Under the pieces are notes generated by a model. The model worked only from the letters and a program-made list of their open reading frames with translations. It was not told where the DNA came from and made no database searches. A program made the position numbers and the translations under genes. From contig CANJHI010000031.1 of assembly GCA_947474005.1 (NCBI GenBank), positions 1 to 38,013 on the forward strand: a stretch of DNA of 38,013 bases. The letters are read 5' to 3'. The DNA comes from Alphaproteobacteria bacterium. Its GTDB lineage: Bacteria > Pseudomonadota > Alphaproteobacteria > Reyranellales > Reyranellaceae. Position 1 is the stretch's first letter; each line of letters begins with the position of its first letter. This document shows, in pieces, positions 8,055-16,263 of this stretch.

Positions 8055-8951
8055 ATGGCCGCGCCCTCAACCCTTCACCGATCGCTCGAACTCGCCGGCA
8101 CCCTGCCGGCGTTGATGGTGGCGGCCGACCGCGTCGCGGCGACCGTCATCCAGGGCGTCCACGGCCGGCGCCGGGTGGGCCAGGGCGATGCCTTCTGGCA
8201 GTACCGGCCCTATCGCGACGGCGACAGCGCCAGCCAGATCGACTGGCGCCAGAGCGCGCGCAGCCGGCATCTGTTCGTGCGCGAGACCGAATGGGAGGCG
8301 GCGGCCAGCATCTGGCTGTGGCGCGATGCGTCGCCGTCGATGCAGTACGCCTCGCTCAAGAACATCGATACCAAGGCTGTGCGCGGCGAGCTGATCACGC
8401 TGGCGCTGGCCAGCCTGCTGGCCGATGCCGGCGAGCGCGTCGCGGTCCTGGGCGGCGGCATGCGGCCGACCTCGGGACGTGTGGCGGTACGACGGATCGC
8501 CGAAACCCTGTTCGATGAAATGCGGGACGCGGCGCGCGTGCAGCCCAGCCTGCCGCCGATGGTTCCCCTGCCTGCGCATGGCACCATCGTCCTGGTTTCC
8601 GACTGGCTCGATCCGCTCGACAAGATCGAAGCCATCGTCCGCTACTACGCCAGCGTCGGCGTACGCGGCCATATCGTGCAGGTGCTCGATCCGGCCGAGG
8701 AAGACCTGCCATTCGACGGCCATGTGAAGTTCGAGGGCCTCGAAGCCGAAGGACAGCACACCATCCGCCGGGTCGAGGCCGTGCGCACGGCTTATGGCGC
8801 GCGGCTGGCAGCGCAGAAGGAAGGCCTTCAGCGCCTGGCGCGGCCGGCCAACTGGACGGTCCATCAGCATCGCACCGACCGGCCGCCGCAGACGATCCTC
8901 CTCGCCCTTTATCTCGCCATGGCCGACTTGCGTCGGCTGAACGCGGCCTGA
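8055..8951 (+). CDS. DUF58 domain protein (MoxR partner)
   Basis: 298 residues. The DUF58 core is visible as GRRRVGQGDAFWQYRPYRDGD followed by IDWRQSARSRHLFVRE and the degenerate VWA-like WRDASPSM (about residues 35-95). In the related families DUF58 proteins are VWA-like partners of MoxR ATPases. It is separated from moxR by 31 bases and from the next gene by six, so one transcript is likely. No Shine-Dalgarno is obvious before ATG 8055, but the N-terminus aligns with the usual start of this subgroup (short Pro/Ser/Leu-rich leader before ATLP-like residues). No membrane segment is seen. Confidence 0.88.
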   Translation: MAAPSTLHRSLELAGTLPALMVAADRVAATVIQGVHGRRRVGQGDAFWQYRPYRDGDSASQIDWRQSARSRHLFVRETEWEAAASIWLWRDASPSMQYASLKNIDTKAVRGELITLALASLLADAGERVAVLGGGMRPTSGRVAVRRIAETLFDEMRDAARVQPSLPPMVPLPAHGTIVLVSDWLDPLDKIEAIVRYYASVGVRGHIVQVLDPAEEDLPFDGHVKFEGLEAEGQHTIRRVEAVRTAYGARLAAQKEGLQRLARPANWTVHQHRTDRPPQTILLALYLAMADLRRLNAA

Positions 8952-8957
8952 GCGCCG

Positions 8958-11774
8958 ATGCTCGGTCTCGGCGCTTTCGCCTTCGCGGCACCGGGCATGC
9001 TTGCGCTGCTGCTGGCGCTGCCGGTGATCTACTGGCTGCTGCGCCTGATCCCGCCGCTGCCCAAGCTGGTCCGCTTTCCGGCCATCCGCCTGCTGGTGGG
9101 CCTCGAGCCGACCGAGCAGACGCCGATGAAGATGCCGTGGTGGCTGCTGCTGCTGCGCCTGTTGCTGGCGGCGGCGCTGATCCTGGCGGTGGCCCGGCCG
9201 CTCCTCAATCCGCAGGCCGACCTGCCCGGCCGCGGACCGCTTCTGCTGGTGATCGACGACGGCTGGTCCTCGGCGCCGGGCTGGACGACGCGTATCGCCC
9301 ACGCCGAACGGCTGATCCAGCGCGCCGAGCGCGGCGGGCGGACCGTCGTGCTGATGGGCACCGCGCCCGCCCCCATCGACCAGTCAGTGGCCCGGCGCGG
9401 CGCGCTGCGGCCGGATGAAATCCGCACCACCCTGCGCGCCTTCCGTCCCAAGCCCTGGCCGACCGATCGCGCGGCGGCGGCGGCCGACCTCGACCAGATG
9501 CAGGTCGATCCCGGCGCCTACGTGGTCTGGCTGAGCGACGGGCTGGACGACGAAGGTGCAGCGCGGCTCACCGAACGCCTGCGCCGCTTCGATGGGTTGC
9601 AGGTGGTGGTGCCCGATCAGGCCAGCACGCCGCTTCTGCTGCTGCCACCCGTCGCCGAAGGTCGCGACTTGAAAGTTCGCGCGCTGCGGCCGGCCGCGGA
9701 CGGGCCGCGCAAGGTGGCGGTCCAGGCGGCCGACGAGCAGGGCCGCGTCGTAGCCCGTATCGACGTCGACTTCGCCGCCACTGCCACACAGGGCGAAGGT
9801 GTCCTGCCGGCCCCGGCGGAACTGCGCAACCGCATGGCCCGCCTCGACATCGAGGCGCAGGGCGGCGCCGGCAGCACGATCCTGCTCGACGAGCGCCATC
9901 GCCGCCGGCCTGTCGCCATCATGGGCGAACGCGCCACGGCGGGCGGCCAGCCGCTCTTGCAGGAAGTCTACTTCCTCGAGCGCGCGCTCGATCCCTACGT
10001 CAGCCTCAGCATCGGCGACCTCGAAACGGTCCTGACCCGCAACACGGCCGTGCTGCTGATCCCCGATGGCGCGGTGCCCTCGACCAACGACCGCGAGGAA
10101 ATCGCCAAGTGGATCGAACGCGGCGGCATCGCCGTACGCTTCGCCGGCGCCAATCTCGCCGCCGGTGGCGACACGCTGGTGCCGACGCGCCTCAGGCTGG
10201 GCGACCGCGCGCTGGGCGGTGTCATGAGCTGGGGCGAACCCACGGCGCTCGCCGAGTTTCCCGCCAACAGTCCTTTCCTCGGCATACCGATCCCCAAGGA
10301 CGTGCGCATTTCCCAGCAGGTGCTGGCCGAGCCGACGCCCGATCTCGCGGAGAAGACCTGGGCGCGCCTGGCCGACGGCACGCCGCTGGTCACCGCCGAG
10401 AAGCGCGGCCAGGGCTATCTCGTCCTGATCCACACCACCGCGAACACGGGATGGAGCAATCTCTCCCTGTCCGGTCTGTTCGTGAACATGCTGCAGCGGC
10501 TGGTGACGCTGTCGCGCGGCGTCGCCGGCGACGGCGTCAACAAGGCGCTGAAGCCGTGGCGCACGCTCGACGGGTTCGGCCGCCTGGGTGCACCGCCGGC
10601 CGGGGCGCAGATCCTGCCGGCCGATGCGGGCGAGACCTTCAAGCCCAAGCCCACCACGCCGCCGGGTCTCTACGGCGACGAGAACGCCCAGGTAGCCTTC
10701 AACATTGGCGGCCGGGTCGGCACGCTCAAGCCGCTGGCCCTGCCCAGTGGCGTTGCGACCGACAAATTGTCGGAAGGCGGCGAGACCGACCTGTCGCGCT
10801 GGTTCCTGCTTGCCGCCCTCGTGCTGCTGCTGGCCGATCTCCTGATTTCGCTGTGGCTGCGCGGCCTGCTGCCGCGCGCTGTGCGGCTGGGCCGCGCCAC
10901 GACGGCCGCAACGGTGCTCCTGCTGGCGGTCCTCGCCGTCCCACCGGATGCCGGCGCCCAACAGCAGACGCCGCCGCCCCAGCGGCCGCAGTTCCAACCG
11001 CAGCCCTCCGCACCGGCGACCCCCGCAACACGCGAACGGCCGGGGCCGCCGCCGCTCAGCATCGAGCAGGCACTAAAAGGGTCGCTCGACATCCGGCTCG
11101 CCTACATCCTCACCGGCGACAAGGAAGTCGACGACATCAGCAAGGCGGGCCTGGAAGGCTTGAGCGAGATCCTGCGCAACCGGACCTCGGTGGAGCCGGC
11201 CGACCCGGTCGGCCTCGACCTGGAGCGCGACGAGCCCCGCCTCTATCCGTTCATCTACTGGCCGATCACCTCGACCCAGCCCGCGCTGTCGCCGCGCGCC
11301 GCGGCGTCGCTCGACCGCTATCTCCGCACCGGCGGCATCATCTTCATCGACACGCGCGACCAGCAGCTCAGCTTCGACCGTCCCGTCGGCGGCAATCCCG
11401 ACCTCAAGCGCCTTCTGGCCGGTGTCGAGACGCCGCCCCTGGTCGCCATGCCGCCGGATCATGTGCTGACCCGTGCGTTCTATCTTCTGTCCGACATGCC
11501 GGGCCGCTGGCAGGGCGGAAAGATCTGGATCGAGTCGGGCGGCGGCCGGGTCAACGACGGCGTCACCACGGTCATCATCGGCGCCAACGACTATGCGGGC
11601 GCCTGGGCGGTCGACCAGCGCGGCCGTGGCCTGATGCCGGTCACGCCGGGCGGCGAGACCCAGCGCGAGATGGCGTTCCGCGTCGGCGTCAATCTCGTGA
11701 TGCTGGCCCTCACCGGCAACTACAAGGACGATCAGGTGCACCTGCCTGACATCATGCAAAGGCTGCGGCGATGA
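8958..11774 (+). CDS. BatA-like N-terminal / DUF4159 membrane protein
   Basis: 938 residues. Residues 1-80 hold two hydrophobic segments (LGAFAFAAPGMLALLLALPVI and WWLLLLRLLLAAALILAVA), as in BatA/Aer N-terminal regions. A VWA-like domain lies at about 90-215 but with LVIDDGWSS in place of a clean MIDAS. A glutamine-amidotransferase-like fold follows near 320-480. One more membrane segment is at about 615-635, then a Pro/Gln-rich linker (near 665-700). DUF4159 occupies about 708-935 (LDIRLAYILTG to the end). The first half probably sits in the periplasm or at the membrane. The stop overlaps the next start as ATGA. Proteins of this make-up are widespread in alphaproteobacteria beside moxR, with no defined function. 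Confidence 0.88.
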   Translation: MLGLGAFAFAAPGMLALLLALPVIYWLLRLIPPLPKLVRFPAIRLLVGLEPTEQTPMKMPWWLLLLRLLLAAALILAVARPLLNPQADLPGRGPLLLVIDDGWSSAPGWTTRIAHAERLIQRAERGGRTVVLMGTAPAPIDQSVARRGALRPDEIRTTLRAFRPKPWPTDRAAAAADLDQMQVDPGAYVVWLSDGLDDEGAARLTERLRRFDGLQVVVPDQASTPLLLLPPVAEGRDLKVRALRPAADGPRKVAVQAADEQGRVVARIDVDFAATATQGEGVLPAPAELRNRMARLDIEAQGGAGSTILLDERHRRRPVAIMGERATAGGQPLLQEVYFLERALDPYVSLSIGDLETVLTRNTAVLLIPDGAVPSTNDREEIAKWIERGGIAVRFAGANLAAGGDTLVPTRLRLGDRALGGVMSWGEPTALAEFPANSPFLGIPIPKDVRISQQVLAEPTPDLAEKTWARLADGTPLVTAEKRGQGYLVLIHTTANTGWSNLSLSGLFVNMLQRLVTLSRGVAGDGVNKALKPWRTLDGFGRLGAPPAGAQILPADAGETFKPKPTTPPGLYGDENAQVAFNIGGRVGTLKPLALPSGVATDKLSEGGETDLSRWFLLAALVLLLADLLISLWLRGLLPRAVRLGRATTAATVLLLAVLAVPPDAGAQQQTPPPQRPQFQPQPSAPATPATRERPGPPPLSIEQALKGSLDIRLAYILTGDKEVDDISKAGLEGLSEILRNRTSVEPADPVGLDLERDEPRLYPFIYWPITSTQPALSPRAAASLDRYLRTGGIIFIDTRDQQLSFDRPVGGNPDLKRLLAGVETPPLVAMPPDHVLTRAFYLLSDMPGRWQGGKIWIESGGGRVNDGVTTVIIGANDYAGAWAVDQRGRGLMPVTPGGETQREMAFRVGVNLVMLALTGNYKDDQVHLPDIMQRLRR

Positions 11775-13855
11775 ACCCGACGTCGGCCGTCTCCGTCGCC
11801 TTCGATCCGCTGTTGCCGTGGCCGGTGCTCGCCGTGCTGGGCGGTGTCGGCCTCGTGCTGATCCTGCTCGGCCTGCGCGCCGGCGCCCGCGGCACGATCT
11901 GGCGGCTGGGCTCGATCGTCGTCGTCCTGGCGGCACTGGCCAATCCTGCCCTGATCGAGGAACAGCGCAAGCCGATCGCCGACGTGGCGCTGATCGTCGT
12001 CGACGACAGCGATTCGATGGCCATCGGCGAACGTCGCAAGCAGGTCCAGACGGCGCGCGAGTCGTTGAAGTGCAAGCTCGGCCAGCAGGAAGGCCTGGAG
12101 ATCCGCGAGGTCGTGCTGCCGCCCGCCCACATCCAGCTCGGCAGCGAACGGCCGGGCGGCACGCGCCTGATCGAAACGATGCGCTCCGCCCTGGTCGAGG
12201 TGCCGCCGGAGCGTCTGGCCGGCGTCGTGCTGTTGACCGACGGCCAGGTGCACGACGTGCCCGCGGGCCTGCCGCCGGAGCTGGGCGGCGCGCCGCTGCA
12301 CGGCCTGATCGCGGGCAAGAAGAACGAGCGCGACCGCCTGATCGTGGTCGAGCAGTCGCCGCGCTTCGGCGTGGTCGGCCGCGAGGTGACGACCAAGTTC
12401 CGGATCGAGGATCCGGCGGGCGGCACCGCCCCGGTGACGCTGTCGGTCGGCGGCGAAGTCGTAAAGCGCATCGATGTGCCTGTCGGCAAATCTGTCGAGC
12501 TGCCGATCGTCGTCGGCAACCCCGGCGCCAACGTGGTCGAACTCGAAGTCGGTGCCGGGCCGAGCGAGCTGACGCTCGACAACAATCGCGCGCTCTTCAC
12601 CATCAACGGCGTGCGCGACCGGCTGCGCGTCCTGCTGGTGTCGGGCGAGCCCTACCAGGGCGAGCGGGCGTGGCGGAACCTCCTGAAGAGCGATCCCGCG
12701 GTCGACCTCGTCCACTTCACCATCCTGCGCACGCCGCAGAAGGACGATTTCACGCCGGTACGCGAGCTGTCGCTGATCGTCTTCCCGATGCGCGAATTGT
12801 TCGAGCAGAAGCTCAAGGAATTCGACCTCATCATCTTCGACCGTTACGAGTCGGGAAACCTCATCACGCGCGAATACTTCCGCAACATCGCCGAGTACGT
12901 GAAGAGCGGCGGCGCCCTGCTGGTCTCGGTCGGTCCAGTGTTCGCCACAGCACGTTCACTCTATCGCACGCCGCTGGGCGCCATCCTGCCGGCAGCGCCA
13001 CTGGGCGACGTGCTGGAAACCCCGTTCAAGCCCAAGGTCAGCGAGATTGGCCAGCGCCATCCGGTCAGCGCGAACCTGCCGCAGGCCGGCGAGCCCGACA
13101 AGGAGCCGACCTGGGGCCGCTGGTTCCGTCTCGTCACCTCGCGCACCGAGCGCGGCAACGCCATCCTGTCGGGCGCCGAGGACAAGCCGCTGGTGATCCT
13201 CGATCGCGTCGGCGAGGGCCGCGTGGCCCAGCTCATGTCCGATCACCTTTGGCTGTGGAACCGCGGCATCGACGGCGGCGGACCGCAGCCGGAACTGGTG
13301 CGGCGCGTTGCGCATTGGTTGATGAAGGAACCCGACCTCGAGGAAGAGGCGCTGCGGGCGACGGCCGTCGGCGGTCGCATCGAAGTGACGCGCCGCACGC
13401 TGGCCACGACCTTCCCGCAGGTCACCATGACCTCGCCCGACGGCAGCACCCGCACGCTCTCGCTGCGCCAGACCGCGCCCGGCCTCGGGCTCAGCGTCGT
13501 CGATGTCGACAAGCCCGGCCTCTACCGCTTCGACGACGGCACGCTGCGCACCGTGGCGGCCGTCGGCAGCCCCGATCCGCTGGAGTTCTCCGACGTCCGC
13601 GCGACCGACGCCAAGCTGAAGCCGCTGGTCGAGGCCTCGGGCGGCAGCATGCTGTGGCTGGTCGACCAACCCGATCCGGATATCCGCACCGTGCGGCCGG
13701 GCCGCGCCGCCGGCGGCTCCGACTGGATCGGGCTTCGCCGCAACGAGGGCTATACGGTGGCCGGCATCAACCAGCTGCCGCTGCTGCCCGGCATCCTCGT
13801 GGCACTCGCCTTCCTGATGGCGGTGGGCAGCGCTTGGTGGCGCGAGGGCCGCTAA
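11771..13855 (+). CDS. Membrane-anchored VWA / class I amidotransferase-like protein
   Basis: 694 residues, with its start inside the previous stop (ATGA). Two membrane segments lie at the N-terminus (near residues 14-35 and 40-58) and one at the C-terminus (LLPGILVALAFLMAVGSAWW), so the bulk is probably periplasmic. The MIDAS is intact as D78-D-S80-D-S82. A glutamine-amidotransferase-like fold at about 275-475 (FDLIIFDRYESGNLI, then GGALLVSVG) lacks an obvious catalytic Cys, so a structural role is likely. It completes a moxR-DUF58-DUF4159-VWA operon. An intact MIDAS here versus a degenerate one in the upstream gene suggests this is the metal-dependent binding partner; that is inference. Confidence 0.85.
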   Translation: MNPTSAVSVAFDPLLPWPVLAVLGGVGLVLILLGLRAGARGTIWRLGSIVVVLAALANPALIEEQRKPIADVALIVVDDSDSMAIGERRKQVQTARESLKCKLGQQEGLEIREVVLPPAHIQLGSERPGGTRLIETMRSALVEVPPERLAGVVLLTDGQVHDVPAGLPPELGGAPLHGLIAGKKNERDRLIVVEQSPRFGVVGREVTTKFRIEDPAGGTAPVTLSVGGEVVKRIDVPVGKSVELPIVVGNPGANVVELEVGAGPSELTLDNNRALFTINGVRDRLRVLLVSGEPYQGERAWRNLLKSDPAVDLVHFTILRTPQKDDFTPVRELSLIVFPMRELFEQKLKEFDLIIFDRYESGNLITREYFRNIAEYVKSGGALLVSVGPVFATARSLYRTPLGAILPAAPLGDVLETPFKPKVSEIGQRHPVSANLPQAGEPDKEPTWGRWFRLVTSRTERGNAILSGAEDKPLVILDRVGEGRVAQLMSDHLWLWNRGIDGGGPQPELVRRVAHWLMKEPDLEEEALRATAVGGRIEVTRRTLATTFPQVTMTSPDGSTRTLSLRQTAPGLGLSVVDVDKPGLYRFDDGTLRTVAAVGSPDPLEFSDVRATDAKLKPLVEASGGSMLWLVDQPDPDIRTVRPGRAAGGSDWIGLRRNEGYTVAGINQLPLLPGILVALAFLMAVGSAWWREGR

Positions 13856-13935
13856 ATCTGGCGTCCGCATCGTTACCAATCCGAAACTTGATCGGAGCCG
13901 GCGTGGCGCCATTTTGGGGCCAAGAGGTAAACACC

Positions 13936-14652
13936 ATGATCGAACTCAGACCCTTCGAGAAACTCGGCAAGTCGGACCACGGTTGGCTGAACGCCAACTT
14001 CCATTTCAGTTTTGCCGAATACCGCAATCCCGACCGCGTCCATTGGGGTGCGCTGCGGGTGTGGAACAACGACCGCATTGCGCCGGATTCCGGATTCCCG
14101 CCGCATCCCCATCGCGACATGGAGATCGTGACCTATGTCATCAAAGGCGCGATCACCCATCAGGATCACCTCGGCAACGAGGGCCGGACCGAAGCGGGCC
14201 AGATCCAGGTGATGAGCGCGGGCAACGGCATCAAGCACGCCGAATACAACCGCGAGGACGAGGAGACCGAGCTGTTTCAGATCTGGATCCTGCCCAACAA
14301 GCAGGGTGTGCCGGCACGCTGGGAGACGGTTCAATTCCCGGCCGAGGCGCGCGACGGCAAGCTGGTGCCACTGGCGTCGGGCCGCGGCCATGAAGGGGCG
14401 CTCCCGCTCTATGCCGACGGCGCCCTGTTTGCCGGCACGCTGAAGGCGGGGCAGACGATCCGCCAGAAGCTCGACGGCAAGCCCACGTATCTCGTGCCCG
14501 CCAAGGGCAAGGTCGAGGTGCGCGGCGGCGACGGCAAACCGGTGACCGCCAATGCCCGAGACGGTGTTGCCGTCGCCGACCAGGACGAGATCGAGATCAC
14601 GGCCCTCGAAGATGCCGAGATTGTGCTGGTCGAAACCGACAAGCTGAACTGA
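13936..14652 (+). CDS. Pirin family protein (cupin, YhhW-like)
   Basis: 238 residues from ATG 13936, with GAGG eight bases upstream. It is a bicupin of the pirin family. The metal ligands are visible as H57 and H59 (PPHPHRDMEIV), H101 and E103 (IKHAEYN). Bacterial pirins of this type (such as YhhW) are metal enzymes with quercetin 2,3-dioxygenase activity in vitro; the physiological substrate is unknown. It follows the moxR operon by 80 bases and has its own downstream terminator (14677-14710), so it is probably a separate unit. Confidence 0.88.
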   Translation: MIELRPFEKLGKSDHGWLNANFHFSFAEYRNPDRVHWGALRVWNNDRIAPDSGFPPHPHRDMEIVTYVIKGAITHQDHLGNEGRTEAGQIQVMSAGNGIKHAEYNREDEETELFQIWILPNKQGVPARWETVQFPAEARDGKLVPLASGRGHEGALPLYADGALFAGTLKAGQTIRQKLDGKPTYLVPAKGKVEVRGGDGKPVTANARDGVAVADQDEIEITALEDAEIVLVETDKLN

Positions 14653-14676
14653 CCCCCGCGCGATTGACGCTGCGGA

Positions 14677-14710
14677 CCGGGCGGGCTTTGATCCTGCCCG
14701 GTTTTGTTTT
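14677..14710 (+). terminator. Intrinsic terminator after the pirin gene
   Basis: Nine-bp stem (14677-14685 with 14693-14701, one G-U pair), seven-base loop CTTTGAT, followed by TTTTGTTTT. It lies between the pirin gene and the SDR gene, ending 11 bases before the SDR start codon, so the SDR promoter must overlap it or readthrough must occur. Confidence 0.8.
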
Positions 14711-14721
14711 GGGGGAACTCC

Positions 14722-15495
14722 ATGGCCTACAAGGGCTTCGATCTGACGGGCAAGGTGTCGCTGATCACCGGCGGTAACGGTGGCATCGGCCTCGGCATGG
14801 CCGAGGCCCTGGCCGAGGCTGGCGCCGACGTCTGCATCTGGGGCACCAACCCCGCCAAGAACGCCGCGGCTGCAGAGAAGCTGAAGCACCATGGTCGCAA
14901 GGTGCATACCCAGATCGTCGACGTCGGCGACGAGCAGCAGGTTGAGGCGGGCTTTGCCGAGACCCTCAAAGTCATGGGCCATGTCGACAACTGCGTCGCC
15001 AACTCGGGCGTTTCAGGCCGCGGCAAGGGGGCCATCCTCGAGATGACCACCGAGGAATGGCGCCGGGTCCTGCGGGTCAACCTCGACGGCGTTTTCTTCA
15101 CCTTCCGGGCGGCCGCCAAGCACATGGCCGCGCGCGGCAAGGGCGGTTCGCTGGTCGCCATGGCCAGCACGGCGGCCATCGAGGGGGCGGCCCGCTCCAG
15201 CCACTACGGCGCCAGCAAGGGCGGCGTCACCGCCATGGTCCGCGCACTCGCCGTCGAACTGGCGCGCTATAAGATCAGCGTCAATTCGATCCTGCCGGGC
15301 TGGATCGAGACCGAGATGACCGCCAATGCCTTCGGCAATGAGAAATTTGCAGCCAACGTGATGCCACGTATTCCGGAGCGGCGCTGGGGCGTCGGCGCCG
15401 ATTTCGGCCCGATCGCCGTCTACCTGGCCAGCGACGCCACCGCCTATACGACAGGGCGCGACTTCGTTATCGATGGTGGCTATACGTTGTTCTAG
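14722..15495 (+). CDS. Short-chain dehydrogenase/reductase
   Basis: 257 residues from ATG 14722, preceded by GGGGGAA at the right spacing. It is a classical SDR with the cofactor motif TGGNGGIG (16-23), N120 in RVNLDG, catalytic Ser149 and the Y162-G-A-S-K166 pair, and a C-terminal DGGYTLF. Position 94-97 reads NSGV in place of the usual NNAG. The substrate cannot be read from sequence. It is followed 27 bases later by an exported protein gene. Confidence 0.88.
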   Translation: MAYKGFDLTGKVSLITGGNGGIGLGMAEALAEAGADVCIWGTNPAKNAAAAEKLKHHGRKVHTQIVDVGDEQQVEAGFAETLKVMGHVDNCVANSGVSGRGKGAILEMTTEEWRRVLRVNLDGVFFTFRAAAKHMAARGKGGSLVAMASTAAIEGAARSSHYGASKGGVTAMVRALAVELARYKISVNSILPGWIETEMTANAFGNEKFAANVMPRIPERRWGVGADFGPIAVYLASDATAYTTGRDFVIDGGYTLF

Positions 15496-15522
15496 TCTGT
15501 CGTATCACCGGGAGAGCTGAGA

Positions 15523-16047
15523 ATGTCCAAGACACTTGCCGCCTGTTTCGTCGCCGCCATGGCGTTCGCTGCCGTGCCCGCGCTGGCACAGACCGCAAAG
15601 CCGGCGCCAGCCGCCGCAACAGCAGCACCGGCCGGCGAAGACAAGTACGTCGGCTATTATTATCCCAAGCCGACGACGGTCGAGAATTACACATCGGCGA
15701 TGCAGACGATCCCCGGTGCGGAGCGGGCGCAGCGCGTCCAGTTCGTCACCGTCGTGTCGCAGGGCACGATCCAGTCGGCCTACCGCGTTCCCTATTCGGT
15801 GTTCGTGAAGGGCGACAAGGCCGAGAAACTGATCATCGTCGGCCTGCAGCCGGGCGAGTTGAATTCGATCTACCGGGTCCGCGCGATCCTCGCCAACATG
15901 ACCACGATGTCGCGCCTGTCGCCGTTCTTCCAGGAGCGCACAGTGGCCGAGGATGCCAACTTCTTCGACCTGCTGAAGCTGCTGGGCTTCACCCAGCTCA
16001 CCGCCACCGACGGTGAGAAGTTCGCCTATCAGGTGAACGTGAAGTAG
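15523..16047 (+). CDS. Conserved exported protein, function unknown
   Basis: 174 residues. A signal peptide of about 22 residues ends at ALA-Q, and an Ala/Pro-rich linker follows (to about residue 40). The mature part has GYYYPKPTTVENY near 44-58 and a C-terminal LLKLLGFTQLTATDGEKFAYQV. Similar alphaproteobacterial proteins share a YYYP...E start and this LLGF-LTxTDG end, and are sometimes labelled molybdopterin-guanine dinucleotide protein A; nothing in the sequence supports that label. The start has GGGAG upstream. It is probably periplasmic. Confidence 0.75.
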   Translation: MSKTLAACFVAAMAFAAVPALAQTAKPAPAAATAAPAGEDKYVGYYYPKPTTVENYTSAMQTIPGAERAQRVQFVTVVSQGTIQSAYRVPYSVFVKGDKAEKLIIVGLQPGELNSIYRVRAILANMTTMSRLSPFFQERTVAEDANFFDLLKLLGFTQLTATDGEKFAYQVNVK

Positions 16048-16119
16048 CAGGCGCGTCGAAGACGCGCCTGCGGGCGGCAGCGCTTGTCATTCGTGGCTTG
16101 TAACCAAGCCACTGAAGCG
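16048..16119. terminator. Two consecutive hairpins after the exported-protein gene
   Basis: CAGGCGCGTC/GACGCGCCTG (16048-16070) is a perfect ten-bp stem starting just after the stop codon. GTGGCTTG/CAAGCCAC (16093-16112, loop TAAC) is a second perfect stem, extendable by CGCTT/AAGCG to 16081-16119. Neither has a T tract. They lie in the gap where this gene converges on the Rieske gene, and probably act as a bidirectional or Rho-assisted 3' end. Confidence 0.5.
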
Positions 16120-16230
16120 CGAGAGCCCGCACGGTTGGAATGGCGCACCCAGACTAGCACCGAGGTTCTTTCTGCACGGTGCGGCGCCCGCGCTTCGGTC
16201 GCTGCGCTTCCTGCAGCGCTACACGCCGCC

Positions 16231-16263
16231 GGAGATTGCTAACGCAAGGCGTTAGCAATCTCC
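16231..16263. repeat. Perfect 15-bp palindrome covering the Rieske gene stop codon
   Basis: Arms 16231-16245 and 16249-16263 are exact reverse complements with a three-base loop. The stop codon and last codons of the Rieske gene lie inside. No T tract follows on either strand, so it is not a textbook intrinsic terminator. It may be a 3'-end stabilising hairpin. Confidence 0.8.

Noticed and set aside
16150..16254. Plus-strand reading frame ending EIANARR before the Rieske gene end
   Set aside because: The resemblance to the Rieske C-terminus comes from the palindrome alone; the rest shows no similarity or start signal.
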